NCBI GenBank assembly: GCA_023055505.1
Contig: JALIRH010000074.1
Location: 1,645,001-1,709,000 of the forward strand
DNA: 64,000 nucleotides
Direction: 5' to 3'
Source: Callipepla californica brunnescens
Taxonomy: Eukaryota; Chordata; Aves; Galliformes; Odontophoridae
The notes under the pieces are model-generated. The model was given only the letters and a program-made list of their open reading frames with translations. It was not told the origin of the DNA and searched no databases. Shown here piece after piece: positions 47,043 through 61,427 of the stretch. Each line of letters begins with the position of its first letter. Positions within the stretch are counted from its first letter, which is position 1. A program made the position numbers and the translations under genes.

Positions 47043-47519
47043 AATAGGTCTACGTGCTTATAGATCACATTACTTTCTCTCATACCATTTCCCTACCCCA
47101 TTCTCAGGAGAAGACTTAGGAAACTTTGGATAGAGATTAGTTCATAGAATCTGTGAATCCTTACAGCCACCAGGAAATATTGTTTGTTTGGCCGCTAGGC
47201 TATTACCATTAAGAAGCTGACATTGTTTTTTTTTCCCATCATAATATTCACCAAACTGTTGCTGCCGACTTTTCCAAATACTCATTATTGGAACTGAAAT
47301 AATTCCTTCTCCATAGTTCTCATGAGTTTTTACTTTCAAAATGAAGGTTGAAAATTGGCTGGAAATTTGTCTTTAGGTGTAGCCTTTTGTTGTCATGTGG
47401 AAATTCCAAGTTATTTGATCAAAGGAAATTAGGACAAAAATAGAACTGCAGCCAGAAGCTGGTAGCTCTCTTGTTAGATTTTGGGTTGTTTTTTTTTGTT
47501 TGTTTGTTTTTTGACATGG
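47043..47519. other. Spacer between two CR1 copies
   Basis: Contains a (TTTG)n-like stretch near 47487-47512. Nothing else recognised. Confidence 0.55.
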
Positions 47520-47730
47520 CAGCTTCAGTGTTGAGTATTAGGAAAAACTATCAGAACACTCAGTGTAATCATGCATTGGATCAGACTACACATGGAAGCA
47601 ATGGAGTCACTGTCCTCGAGGTGTTCAAGAAAAGGATACATGGCTTAGTGCGCATAGTGGTGATGGATTGATGGTTGGACTATATGATCTTAAAGTTTTT
47701 TCCAACCTTAATAATCCTATGATTCTGTAA
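47520..47730 (+). mobile_element. CR1 LINE 3' end with internal deletion
   Basis: GAGTATTAGGAAAAACTATC, GGAGTCACTGTCCTCGAGG TGTTCAAGAAAAGG and ATGGTTGGACTATATGATCT, ending CCAACCTTAATAATCCTATG ATTCTG. About 20 nt of the usual sequence (TAGATGTGGCACTTAGG...) are missing after GTTCAAGAAAAGG. Confidence 0.9.
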
Positions 47731-48439
47731 ATGTTCAGGTATTGTATTTATTGAATTTTCTATCAGCTGATGTTAGTGGATCCTATCATGAAACTTTTTA
47801 AGTCTCTCTCACTCTGCCACTCCTTGGACCTCTTTTTTAAAGGGAAAATCTTTGGGCGTAAAGAACTGTTCCCTGTCATTTCAAGAGGTGGAAAACAAAT
47901 CTTGCGCTGGGTAGCTGATCCACACTATCATCTTTGTAAGTTGATAGTGAGAATGATGCAAGAATTTTCATGACACTTAAATGGTGCTTATATATTGTGA
48001 GATATCTCTTATAATGGCTCAGTAATTTGTATGTTTCATTAGCAAAAAACTTTCTACTGTTTATTTATGTTTTTATTTATTGAATTTGTTTCATAATTTT
48101 TGTGTGAAAAAATATCTCCATGAGAAGGTGGGGCATCATCTCATTCAAAAGTCTTCCCTGGGAAGGTGTTGATTTTTAAAATAATTTTTTTTCCCCAAAA
48201 ATGAAGATAAATCATTTCCCATCAACACTGAACCATGTATTGGCTATTGTGTTCCCATGGAATTTGGTGTTCTGAGTTTGTTCTGACCTTGTCTTCTGTT
48301 CAGCTGAGCATTATCTTCACAAAAGTATTTGGAGGGAGGAGTTTTTTCTAACATTAGTTGCCCAGAAGGTAAGCAGTAAGTCAAATGGCATGTCTGGATT
48401 CATTAGGTAGTCAACACAAAGAATAAAGTATCTCCAAAC
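47731..48439. other. Intergenic, nothing recognised
   Basis: No exon or named repeat recognised. Confidence 0.55.
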
Positions 48440-48545
48440 ATGCAGTGATCTGTCTTACTTGAAATGCAGTGCCTAGGATGAGATAACACTCACTCTAGAT
48501 GGGCCCATCCCTCTCTTTTATTCATTTTCGAAGATGGCTTTTAGA
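48440..48545 (-). mobile_element. Possible ancient CR1/L3 relic
   Basis: TACTTGAAATGCAGTGCCTA and GATAACACTCACTCTAGATG resemble the antisense phrase TGAAATGTGGTGCCCAGAAC with CAGTACTCCAGGTG. It is weak and unconfirmed. Confidence 0.3.
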
Positions 48546-51500
48546 CAACTAGAGCTACAGGAGACAAAGATGAACTTTCTTATGCCTGACATGTCCCAGT
48601 GTCTCCAGATACTCCTAATGTTTGGTCAAGAATTAATTGAAACCTGATAACACTTCTAATTTCATTGAGGGAAAAACTGATATTTTTTTCCACTCTGAAA
48701 TGGATAAAATGGGTATTTCCCATGAGTCAGATTTTTTTTCCCATCCACTGCTATTTTTAATGCTGTGATGCTGTATGCAGGGTTGTACAAGAAAGAAAGC
48801 ATGCCAAAAGTATCAGCTCTTCCTTAGCAGCACGACAGATACAATATATGTAATACAGATGGAAGGCAGCATAACGCAGACACTTTTATAGCATGAAGAT
48901 TCTCAGCACTGTCAAAAGCAGAGTGTAAAAACAATAGGCTTGACTTTCCTCCCATCTGTCCTGGTGTAAATCAGATATAAATCCATGAGAGCTGTGACTC
49001 CATAAAACCAAGAAGTGAGAAGAACTAAGAACTGGACCCATCTCACCTTCTAATCCTTGCAATAATTCAAGTTAACACCATGTTACAGATCTACTTTTAC
49101 GAAAGGCAAGAGGAGAACTGGGCTTAAGTTTTATGTGGAAACTGAAGCTTTTCATAAATTCCTGTCCTCCCCTTTTCATACACTCATAGCTTCTGAAACT
49201 TAGCAAATCTGTTACAAAACTAGATTTTGTTTCAGGAAATGCCGTACCATATTTACAACAAAACAAGGAATCTAACCTGCTGTTCAGGTTCCTCCCCAAC
49301 TTCTGTTTCTCCTTCTCCCCCTACAGAAATATCTTCCTAATTCTCAGCCTGCTATAGTTCTCCCAGAAGTAACATGACAATTATACAGAAGCAATGTGAG
49401 AAGGGATGGCCAAGAAGGGGAGGAGTAGGTGCCTGTTAAATCATGATGGATCCACTGAAGATGAAAACAGAATAATTTACTTTCTTCTAATATAAGAATG
49501 GGAAAGTAGATAACAAATTGGAAAACTGAAGATAAAGGCAGGGGCTTGGAGTGGGATTGGTTCTTTACAGAGCATGAAGTTAATCTGTGGAAATGCTTGT
49601 TATGAGGGACTCTGTGGGAAAAAATAAGGTTTACAAGAGCTTTAAAGGTTTTGGGAAAATCAAAACAAAAACATCTACCAAGGAATGTTAATTACACCAG
49701 CACAGGAACTCTCTGAAGAACAGTATGCTAAAGGCAGAGGGGTATTCTGTGGAAATACATCTGCCCTCAGGTCCATTATCCTTAACATTCAGTACTGGCT
49801 GACTTTGGTAAAAGAGGTGGACTTTCGGCCTGTTTGTTTTTATGTCAGTGCATGTGATGAGACGGCTGGGGCAATGTCTGCATCTCTTGATCTGGGAATG
49901 GATACAACTACAGAATTCAAATGTTTTTCCAAAAATGATTCTTGTGCTCATCCCCAGATGTCTGGCATTGCGTCTTCTCTACCCATGTCTCAGGTTCACA
50001 TGGCAGCTTCCTTCTTTCTTGATCCTGTCAGTACCACATCCTATTCTCAACTGCACAATGACTCAAAAAAACCCTTTTGACAACCCTTCAAGGCTGAGGT
50101 CCAGATCCCCATCGTTTAATAACCCTGCTTTCCAAATTGTGGATAAAGAAAGAACAAACTGAAATCTGCTAAATGCAGCTGCCCATATAATAGAGAGTTT
50201 TTACAGCCTAACCCCAGCGGGGCGTTGCAAACCCTGTTTGACTCAATAAGCCAGAAGATATTCTGGGGAAAGTACAGTTCTAGTATGCAATCCATCTGGA
50301 TCAACACAGAAGGAAACAAGGCAGATGAGAAGAAATACATGAGATACAGTTAGAGGATGAAGGCAATGAAACTGACCATGAAAAGGACTGCAGCAAATTT
50401 CCCACTAATACAGAATCATGAAAATGAAATCCTTCTTGAAAGAGAGTAAAGCACAGGATTGAATAGCTAAGGGTATAAACATGCTGGGGAGAGCCCAGAT
50501 GAGTGACTTTGCAATGCCTGAAATCAGACATCTGTTAAGTATTGTACATGACATAGTCCTTGCAGAGTTCATGAGGTCTCTAGAAATGGTTCAACATAAT
50601 AAATTTAATGAGACAATAAAAATCATTAGAAATGGTTCAGCTTGTAAGAGTTTGTATCTGAACTTCCGCACAGTTCAGACTGTTTGAATGGAAGGTTTTT
50701 GGCTTGGACACTTACAGAGGGAGAACCGAGGAAGGAAATTAAAACTCAGATCTATTCTCTGCCTTTTACATGGTTGGGTGTGTTTTCAGGGCACACATTA
50801 GCCTGTTCTCATTTCCCTATTTTTATGAGGCAGATACTGGATTTGTACAACAGCTATGAGTTCCTAGGGTTTGAATCTGTTCAGAGCATTAGGCATTTGG
50901 ATTACGTGATGCAAGTCTTCAGCACTGCAAGCTCATTTCAATGTGCTGATCTATATTGCTTAAAGACTTTTCCTGCACTCTTAGTTTAGATTTCCTGAAG
51001 GTAATTCCAGTACCCATATCTATCCTATGGGACAAACATTCTGGCCACAAGACCGTTATCACTGCTTTATCTTTTAACAAGAAGCAGCCCTCTTTGGGAA
51101 TATGCATGGAAAGATATAAATTGGATTCTGAATGGAAATTTGTCTTTATATCATACTGGTCTCCTACTGTAGAAGAATCTGCTCGGAGAGAGGTGGACAC
51201 ATAATTCTGGCAGAATGGTATCTGCTGGCAGACAGAGGGATCTCCTGTCCATCACAGACTGAAGGCATGAATGTTTACTGTGGAGGCTTAAATTATTCTG
51301 GGTAGAGAAGCTGTCAGTTTCAGTGTAGCTGAAATGATAAGATCTAGCTGTCCAAGTTATATGCACTAGATACTGTCCTACTTTAACACTTCTATATCAT
51401 TCTATAGTAAATTACATAAGCATTGAGTGATTCAGTGAAACAGCCACTTTTTAGAAATCAAAGTGACATATGATGCAGCAAATAATGCCATTTATGAGAT

Positions 51501-54500
51501 CCGTGAGGACCAAGGACAGCAAAGAAGAACTGCACTGCCTGCAGACTGTTAAGGAAGCTGTGCTAGGCCCCATCCTTACAGAGAGCTCATGTGTGAGAAT
51601 TGCTTCGGAGCAGAATACAGCTTCAGAAGCTGAAGTCAGTGTTCTGAAAATTTCAAGCTATGTACCACCTGTCTTGAGCAGGGGAGCTGCTATATCATTG
51701 AATGGAGCACTTTTCCTCATGCATGGCACACATGTTTGTTTTGTCACATCATTTGTAAATCTCCAGTAACAGCACAAGATTTTTATCTCCGACCATTTTT
51801 TTTTCATGTTGGGTTTTCAAGAAGGTAAATGAGAAAACGATCTCTCTCGGCTGAGTTACAGAGCATAACTTCAAGGGCATTCTTTCATTTCCACCCTTCT
51901 GTTGCTCTTGACATAAATCTTGGGAGCTGGACTACTTAAAAAGCAGCAGGACACTCCAGTCAACATTTCCTATTCTTTTCTTTCAAAATATTCTTGTTTT
52001 CATTATAAGGTGCTCTCCAAAACAGAGGGTTTTCTTAATTATTTTTTTCTACAGTGCTTCAAATAAGAGGAGATCAAGAGCAAAACCCGAGTCAGGAAAA
52101 ATCCATAGCCCCTAAAAGTGATCCATTGAGCTGTGCTACAGACTGCATGTGTGTGTGTTTAACCTCCTTGTTGCTACGGGATTTTTTGTTACTCTTTCTT
52201 TCCCCTCTTCCAAATGTTGATGGAGTTCTAAGATTCCAACGCTAAGATATTTTAAACTTCAATATTAACGGTATGTTTCCCCTGGGATATCCTAGGTAAA
52301 CTAAATGCTGATATTCTTGGCGTGCTCTGCTAGGATTTCACTGGTATCAACATTTTCTGTGTCTCAAGTCACATGGCAGCAAAGTTTCTCTTAAAAGTTC
52401 AACAAAACCCATATTAAGAAATCTTAAACCATTATAAATTATGCTCTAGGTATGTGGAAAATCAGGGAAATTACTATGAGGTGTTTATCTGTATACAAGA
52501 GCCAAACATGAGAAAATATGGCCCAGCACTCCGGAGACCATAGAGTGAGTGAGAAACAACATATAGAAGAAACATATCCCTCTCAAACAAACATTTTAAT
52601 GTGTACACAGATAGGCTTATGTGTATGACTATATACACATACAGCCAAAATATGACTGAAAATTATCAAAGTGAAGACCTTGTAGAAAGGGTAGGACAGA
52701 AAGATCTTCCATGTCAGCTTTTATTATGTTCCCAGGCTGCATTAAGTGCAGCTGCTACAGAAAGCAGTTTTGAATGTAGTATCTATTTACTGCACAAGCA
52801 TATACACGTAAATGTCAGGAACTGTGTAGAGAAATTTCTGTCCTGTTCTGAGAAGGCCTTCCGACCCTTCAGTAAGATGTCTTTCAGGATTTCAGAACTG
52901 CTATCACTGAGTTTTACAGTGCTTTTGTGATTTTTGCAGCCAACACTTGGATTGCTATTTCTGGTAGGTTTTATGGTACTATATGCTATCATGCCATGCA
53001 CCCAAATCAAGGTATAACTACTAAAAAGCACTCATGTGTATTGTGGTATTTTGGGTTCAAAAAGGGAAAGAAGGAAACCCAGTGATGACTTCTGTTGTGA
53101 ACTGCCTGTGGGAGGCAAGACTGGTGGCTGAATCCAGACATGAAACTTCTCAGGAGGGAATTCTCATTCCTTTTAGAGTGTTTGAATTTTCAATAAGAAC
53201 ATTTCATAGAGATGATATTCTTTAAAAGTAATTAGCAGATTAAAACAACAACAACAAAAAAACATGACTAAGTAAAACATCTTAGTAGGAAAATATAACT
53301 AATTAATGGAAATATATTTGACTATGTAAACCATCCCACTTGGAATAGATTTTGAGTTTGGGGGCCCAACTATAAATACTTTACACACAGCTTTCCGTAT
53401 AATCAGCTTTCAGTTGGGGCCTGAGTGAATAACTGATCTGTTTCAGCTCACCTTCCCATCTGCTCAGCTCTGCCAGTGCTGTCTGCCTCAACATCCTGCT
53501 CTGCTGTTTTTCCAAAAACATGGCCATTCATGAGACCCAGCTAGATCCTCTGAGAAGGCCCAGTCTTTCAAGGATGCCTTCAGTTACAACCTGGTAAAGA
53601 CTGCTTAGAGATGATGCAGTCTTTCATTGGAAAGAGGAACGTTTGGAAACCAGACAAGTCTGACTGTTGGAAATTAATGTATAGCTGCTAGTAGAGGTAG
53701 TACAAAGGTGTTAAGTCGTGATTGGGAAAGGGAAAATTGCTAGATTTATCTGTTTTAAATATGTAAATAAATCATATTTAACAGGTCAGTGTCTTGTTAT
53801 AGGGCAAAGGCTCTTACCAAATACTCCTTGAGAAAGAATTTTCTTACAGACCTAGGTAGCAGAAAAAATATTTAACAGGTTTCTGCAACAATATTGCAGT
53901 TGAAGAAAGCACTGTCTAGGAATTTTCTGTACAGAGTACTGGAACTTCCCTCTCAGAGGGAGGAGACTTACTTAAAGGTGATGAATGAATCATCACAGTC
54001 AGTGTCTACAATGTATCTTGCTAAGAGCAAAATGTCATATGGACAATATCCTCAGGCAAGCAACAGGAAAGGTGCTAACAACAGTGGTCAGCAAAAGCTC
54101 TAGATACCCTGCACTATACTCTTCTATTATACAAACTGATGTAGGTTTATTTCCAAGCTTCCAAGTGTCAAAGCCCTGTGCGGGATTGCACGCTTACGTC
54201 TAGACTACCTCTCAAGTAGGGTCGTCTCTCATCCAAAAGGTGTGGTGTCCCCATGGACTCACAGAGAGCTCCCTAGTGCATTGACCCTTAGGAAGTTTCT
54301 GTTGGAACAGTAATTGGGGAAAATGCAAGACTGCATTATTTATGGAGATCATCTGGTCTCACAGTTCACTACACAATATGGAAACAACATGTAGCTGGAT
54401 ATCAAAGGCCATGACAGCAGCAGAGGGCCACATCTTTTTTCAATATCACTGCTTTGAGGGGGAAAATGTCTCCTCTCTGAGCTCTTCTGGATCACTGATT

Positions 54501-55335
54501 TGACTCAAAGCCTGCAAGGAAGGTATGCAAATCAAAAGGTATCAGTTAATGGTTTGGGAGTTACTTTATGAAAAAAAAATTCAGATCATTAAAGTCAAGT
54601 TCCCTTCTGTTTCTGATCAATTCTCCCTTAATTTAATCCCTTTCCAGTAAGAACATACAAAATGAATCAATGGTAGAATCTACATGGCAATGGCCATGAA
54701 GGAAAGGTACAGAGTATTTGATTCTGGTCAGCCTTGGACTCATGGCTAGTTGTGTCATTGACAAAATACAGGCAGATATGAACTCCCTTACCACATTCCT
54801 TCATGTGTAGAGAACACGGCTGAAAATGGTAGGAGCAAGACGGGTGTGAAGAAACCTGATCAGTCTCTAATTTGCTGTTTCTGAATATGATCACTGGGCA
54901 ATGCAGCAAAGCTGGCAATTACTTTGTGTTCCTCATTGCAAAGAAGCTGCACCTTTGAGAGGCATCATCAGGAATTCTTCTGTCTTTATAGTTTGCTTCC
55001 ACATGATATGAAATCAAGTCCTGGTGAGTTGATGAGAAAATAAAGGAAGGTCTATGGCATATCCAGAAAGGCCATGAATCTGCCTACATTTCTGAGCCTA
55101 GTTGTTTCATTGGAAGACCAGCAGAAAGAAACGCTCATGTCTCAGACCATTCTGAGAAGGCAGTTCCATGACACCAATAGAGCCAGCCAAAATTCACTTC
55201 AGGTCTTTATTTTTCCTCCACCTTAGCAGCTTTATTTTCCTTAAAAGATACTGACAAAATCTGTGGACATTGCTCCAGAGCAGATAGGAGACATGCTGTC
55301 CATGCTGTCACTTTTGTTTGCTCCTTCCTTCCAGA
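48546..55335. other. Intergenic, nothing recognised
   Basis: No exon, RNA gene or named repeat recognised. The longest open frame, 131 codons at 49685-50080 (+), shows no domain and no splice structure. Confidence 0.5.
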
Positions 55336-55364
55336 CTATGTAATAAATGAATAAATAAATAAAT
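55336..55364. repeat. (AATA)n short microsatellite
   Basis: Runs as AATGAATAAATAAATAAATG; interrupted and short. Confidence 0.8.
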
Positions 55365-58300
55365 GACATGGAAGTTATTACTTGGAAAATTCTTCCCTGA
55401 GAAAGGATTTGACTGATGCTGGAATATGACTGCCTGGCTTCCTTGGCTGTCAATTCTGATTTAGCAGTTCTGTGCTCTCCATTCAATCCTCTAATCTAAG
55501 CTAAGGGAGCAGCAGTAAATGTAATACTACAAATACAAGGTCAAATATGAAGCTGATGCTGGCTTTAGGATGAAATCACATTCTACATACCCTAGTCTGT
55601 CTCTGTTCTTGGTAGATAAATTCCTACAAAAGAAAGACTGCTATTTATTCAGCCTTCTTCTGTACAAAGACTTCTGGGGAAAAAGAGTTCTTCCTTACCC
55701 AGCACCTCGGCTCATCACAGATGTTTGTGCCCTGGTGGGTATTGTTCAGTGCTTTGATTATCTCTACTTCAAGGTCTGCAGAGAGAAGTCTTCCACTTCT
55801 CTGAAACCCTTCCACTCAACAGATCACACTGTTATGTCACACTATGTCACCAGAGCTTCTGCACTGACTCTGCTTTCTCAGACAACATGAAATCATTCCT
55901 TTTTTATAGGATTTTTATTTTATATCTCAAGTTGAGGAGGAGTTGCACACATGCAGTGTTCCATTTCAGAACCTGCTCCCAAAACGCTGATGTTGACAGT
56001 GCTATATTTTGATGAGGCATTTTGTAGCCACATTTGTGTGCTCTTGGCCACACACCATGCGACTGCAGTGATGAATGCATTATAACACAGGCAGAGATGG
56101 AAGCAGGAGAATTGGAAAAATAAATGTGAAATGGAACTGTAGATAGATCCGAACTCCCAACATTTCCTTATCCCTCAGCAGATGCATTTATTATTTGTAC
56201 ATTTCCAGCAGTGTAGAAAATGCTTTTTCCACATTTCCTGAATTGGAAGGATAATAGTTTGAGGGAAATCCCAACATTATCCGTGCAAATCAGACTTTCA
56301 GGTCTGAAATCTCTAAGCAGTGAATATGTCATGTGTCTAAAGTTACCATGCCTATGAACCATAATGTTGTGCTTCTACCTGCTTCGAACTGAATATAAAG
56401 GCCATGTCATCCAATGATTGCCCAATCTAGAAACAGTGAAGGTTCCAATCACTGAAGTGCACAATGACAAAGGAGCTGGCAATCAGACTCAACAGGCTAG
56501 TTGAGAAACAGATATTTCTGTTAAAAAAGGAACTGGTTCACATTCAGATCTCTTGAGTTTCTCCAGCTAAGTCTGCTGTACTGTATATCAGCAGGTCTTC
56601 TTGCTCACCTTAGAGTAATTGGATGGGCAAGACTAGCTTTGAACCTGGTCTAAGTGTGAAAACTATGCATGAAACAGGGCAACTTCAAGCAAGAGTTAAA
56701 TGTAGTTTAACTCCACCAGACAGAATAATGGGACTAGCCACTATTAGTCACAGTTGTAGAACAATTAATACATTCTTCCTCTGTTAAACAAATGCAATTT
56801 GCAAGACTAAACTATGTAAAAGGGTGGAGGGGGTTTAACACATGACAGTTGCCTTTAATTTCTCTGTCTCCAGTTGTCAGCAAGTATAGAACAAGGCTAC
56901 ATTTCTTGGTGTGAACATGAGTCTCCAGTTGCATCTTCTGAATGTGACAAAGGCTGTGACTCAGTCAACTGCTTTGCACTGGTTGGGCTGCTGCTGGGTT
57001 TGAACAGCCATGTTCTCTCATGACTGGAGTCTTGAATTCTCCAACAGACAGGCCCAGATAACACATGTGATTAAGGCAAGAGGAAGCAGATCTGGACAGA
57101 TTATGGATCTTAAAATCTGACAGTAGCTGAAGAATTTGGGATTCAGTTTCTGTTCCTGAAAGCCTTCCTTCCAACAGCCAACAAAACTAACTGACCTGTC
57201 TACCGCTGTGTCTTATACACAGATTAAAGAGTAATTTCTAAAGTTTTGAAATCATTTTCCTTCTCATATATGTGAAGGAAGACAGGTCATGCCCATCTGT
57301 ACAGAATGAAGTACAGATGCTTTTCTCATCTCTTTTCTCCAGCAAACTGCTGCTTCCTTGTACACATTACTAAAGAAATGAGATCACTTTGCATGATCTT
57401 CCCCCTTTGAACAAGAGGCTTATCTGCAAAAGGGTTGGTTTCATACCAGTAGAACCACCAGATACAGCTAGTGGTATAACAGCTCTTCTAATGCATTTCC
57501 CAATACTCCTCTAACAAAATGTGCTGATGCAGTTCATAATAATGATCACATGTGAGTGCGAGTCACTATTTATACAGGTGTACCACTTTCAGAGTAGCAG
57601 TCTGTCTCCACGTATGTGCTGGTGAACTCCTTCTGAAGTTGCACAGTGGAATGAATCAAACAACATTTGGTGCCCATAGAAATTCGTGCTCTGGTTGCTT
57701 TTACAAGGCTCTGAATGTATAATACTGAATTTATGGAGACCTCTTATCGTAGTTTTCTCAGTGTAGTGGCTCCTCCTTTTTTGAGAAGGAACCCAAGCAG
57801 GCAACTGGAGCATTAGAATGATCGTATTTATTTGTTATTGAAGCCACTGAGAAAGTGGCAGAAAGAAGTATCCCCTCAGGAGACAGAGAGTTTAGACTTT
57901 GAGTTAGTCCTATAACCAGCTGCTTTAAAAGACTCAAGAAGAATTTAACTATTTAAAAATGATTCAACACCATATGAATGACTTAATGGAATTAGGAAGA
58001 GGAGAATAATGGAGGAATGAGTGGCCATATCAACACTATAGGTTCATCTGAAAAATAGAGGATGGGCAAGACAGCTCATAGATGCCTGTGATTTCCAAGC
58101 AATCCATGAATGCTTATTGGGGCATCATGTCTCTGATGCCAGAATGGGATGCAAGCCAATCTATATAAAAAGATACTCTTATACTCCTGGCATAGTTTCA
58201 CATTGAGCAGAATACACTGCATATATATTTTATGCTTCAGGTTGCAGGGCTCCATGTGGAAGCTTTATGTAATGTCTTTCAATATTTATTTAGTTAAACT

Positions 58301-58367
58301 TCACAATTATGATCCTCAGAGAAAATTAACCTCAGATGCTGGATGGTGGCTGCATAAATTGAGTGAG

Positions 58368-58370
<3 letters not shown>
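55365..58370. other. Intergenic, nothing recognised
   Basis: No exon or named repeat recognised. Confidence 0.5.

Positions 58371-58397
<27 letters not shown>
58371..58397. repeat. (CA)n microsatellite
   Basis: About 13 uninterrupted AC dinucleotides. Confidence 0.97.
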
Positions 58398-58399
<2 letters not shown>

Positions 58400-61300
58400 C
58401 TCTTACTTGTACACAGCAGCAACTCTTTTATCTACACTTCTCCAGTTCTGCACTTCAGAACACCTCCAGTAACATATTCATCCTTACAGCTACCACATAG
58501 GTAAAGCAATGACACTGTGACAGACTGATGTGCAGACACACTGACCTCAGTGCAGATAGTGCCAGCATTGCCCTGGGTCCATGTTGTTAGTGAAGGAAGA
58601 CTGGTAAGTCTAGAAGGTGCCTAGTCCCACTGAAGATTTGAATGGCCAGGGGAAAACAGAGCCTTCCAAGAACTTCTATTAGCTTCCTGCAGAACCAGTG
58701 GAGCACAGAAATTTCAGCAGTTGATGTCAACATACCTATGACCAAAATTAAAGTCACAACAATGAGTAAATTTGTTTTCCAGATTTCCTTACAGCTTTAT
58801 CTTCTCTGCAAGGCTCTCAACCTACAAGGCTGATTTTTGTCAGAGGATGTGTTTGTTATAGCTTCCTTTCATACAGCTTTTCTAGAGCACTTGAGAACAC
58901 AAATAAATGGTGTCTGCATTTTCTTTTATAAAGTTCAAACTGGAAAGATAACTGAGAGGGACAGTGTTGGCTGATGGGATAGGACCTGGGAAAACACAGA
59001 TTTTGGTTGAACAATAATTCAATTAAACACTTACTGTGCTGTACATTTCAGTACAGTGGGAAGAGGGATTTACTCCAATGCAAAGAAGATTCAAGATCAG
59101 AGAAACAGGAACAATTTGATGGCAGAATAATGATCTAACAAGTTTCCAAGTTCTCCATGAGCAATATAGAAATACCTAACATATTTCAATCACAATCCCA
59201 GCATGCCAATCTGCTTCTTCTCGGTTTTCTGCGATACAAAGCTGCAGAATGTATCATCACTATGGCATTCAATGAGAAAAACATGCATTGTTGTGCTTCA
59301 CCCCTGTGGAACTCCCTGATTTCTGAGCTCTTCACAAATTATTTAAATTAGCTTAAATTAATAAAAGTATTTTCTTCTTCTTTCCCCCATAAATAAATGT
59401 ACCCAAATTTTAAAGTAGATTGTCCTATCATTGTGAGTGCATGAACAAAAATACTGGCCAGTGCCTGGGAGATTAAACCAGGTATGAGCTGAGTTTGTTT
59501 CACTGCAGTTGAATCAACTCAGATGAACGATGAGAGAAGTGTGTGCCACACAGACCACAGTGACAGTGCGCTCCTTGCCCCCCCACACTGCCTGTTCTTT
59601 GTGCCCAGGGCCTAGTGTATGCAATGAGGTGCAAAAGACATTATCCTTGGGTCTAATAGCAATTAAGGTTTCACCACCTGAGCTCAGACACCTGGTTCAA
59701 CAGAACAAATTCTAAGTCAATCATTTTACCACAAAAATAGCAAGCAGCCTAAGAACCCCTTGGAGAGTTCTCCACGCAAGCAGCTGGCTGCACACCAAAA
59801 TCTCCCCTCCTCTCAAGGTGCACAGAGATTCACCCAGGATGTGGTGACACCTTGCTGACAGATCCTCAGTGATTTACTGTTGTGAAGCCAAGGTTTGATC
59901 TTAGATTCATTATGCACATTCTATGTATTATCTACATTCTATGTAAAAAATAGTCAAGGATCTAGACAGTTTGAATCTTGTTAGGTTGCTGTTATCATTG
60001 TTCAAATTACCATCTTATATCTGTTTATATCAATAAATATCTTTCTGCCTTTCTCTTACAAGGGTGCAGTGCTTCACTCTCCTTCCACGACAGCCACCAG
60101 AACTCGAGTGGCATGGAACAAGTCAGTGCAGGCACACGTGTGGGGCTAGGCACAGCAGTGAGAACAATGATGTCTTTACCGCTCACATGTAATTGAAGAA
60201 GCCAAAGATCTGTCAGCACGGTAGTTCTCGTTAAACATAAGCATTTGCCAATGGTGAGTGGAACCTGGCATTTCTCAGACAAAAGTATGTGCGCAGACAG
60301 TGTGTGCTGCACACACACACTCAGCCTGAGTTTTCTGGGAATCATCAAGCCTTACAGCTATGCAGGCCCTTAAGACCAACATCTTTGGTTTGCAGGAAGC
60401 ACAGAGCTAGGGGTGTCAGAAATTGTTGGGATTTTCAGGTGTAACAGAGGTATGATCCATCGATTTCCTTTGAGCACTGCTCAGTAGCTTTCTTCTCTTC
60501 CTGTTGTATAAGGAAACTCTAGGCACCTATCAAAAATCCTCAGATTCCACCAAAAACAATGGACAAGTAGAAAATAAGGACACATTTACAAAAAGACAGC
60601 TACTGAGTAACCTTAAAAATTTGCCTGGATGCTAGAGGTGAAGCAAGGAGAAGTTCAATACCAATCACTACTATGGTGTGTTACCTTTCCTCTTGCATTC
60701 CCATGTGGGTAGGAGGGAGGAGAATTCAAATATCCTGAAGTTGATTTTAGGTCATTAGGACACTTCAGGGTTAACAGGAGCTGTTATTCCTGACATGCCA
60801 GGGAAAACTATTTCAGACCTATCGGCTCTGCCAAAAAGAGCAAAATCAATCAAATGTTTTAGTTCCTGTGTAGGAAGTAAAAATAATTATTCTGTTATTT
60901 ATTACTGAAAAAAAATAAAAAAATCCATTTCAGCCAAAATGCCTGAAAAAAAAAAAAGCATTCAAATTTTATGTGTTTGTGGCTGTAGGAGGATTTGAGT
61001 TGGATGGCTTAAATGAGTCCCTGTGTGTGTATGTGTAAATGTTGCAACACGCCAAATAAACAAGGGTCTGAGGAGAATGAATATGACTGCATTTGAACTT
61101 TGGAAAAATTCAGATTCATGGCCTGGTTGTACATTGGCACAACAAAGTGAGCCAAAGCTCTTATTCAAACACACCCAGGATTGTGAAAAGTTCAATCCTG
61201 CATCTATTTTCTGCTTCCATGTCTGTTGCTGCCCAAAGCAAGCGAGACACAGACTGTATTGGATTTTGTGTGTCACAGATGGACCAACATTTTCTGCTTC

Positions 61301-61411
61301 CATTTGGAAGTGCCTCTTGTGGCAGCTCCATAAATAGCTGTCTATACAGCAGAGGTCAAAAGGAAAATAAAAGGAGTTTATTTTCCATTCCAAACAGAGT
61401 ACTTCCTGAGG
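58398..61411. other. Intergenic, nothing recognised
   Basis: Short A-rich runs near 60910-60957 and small TG/CA runs near 60310 and 61022. No exon recognised. Confidence 0.5.
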
Positions 61412-61427
61412 AAAAAAAAAAAAAAAA
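61412..61427. repeat. A16 homopolymer
   Basis: 16 adenines. An AAAATAAAAG lies about 45 nt before it, too far and too common to argue for a retrocopy. Confidence 0.95.

Noticed and set aside
49685..50080. 131-codon plus-strand ORF as a gene
   Set aside because: No recognisable domain, overlapping ORFs on the other strand, no splice or promoter context; length is within chance for 64 kb.
50116..50531. Hydrophobic minus ORFs considered as an olfactory-receptor remnant
   Set aside because: None of the receptor signatures (DRY-type loop, NPxxY-type helix) can be found.
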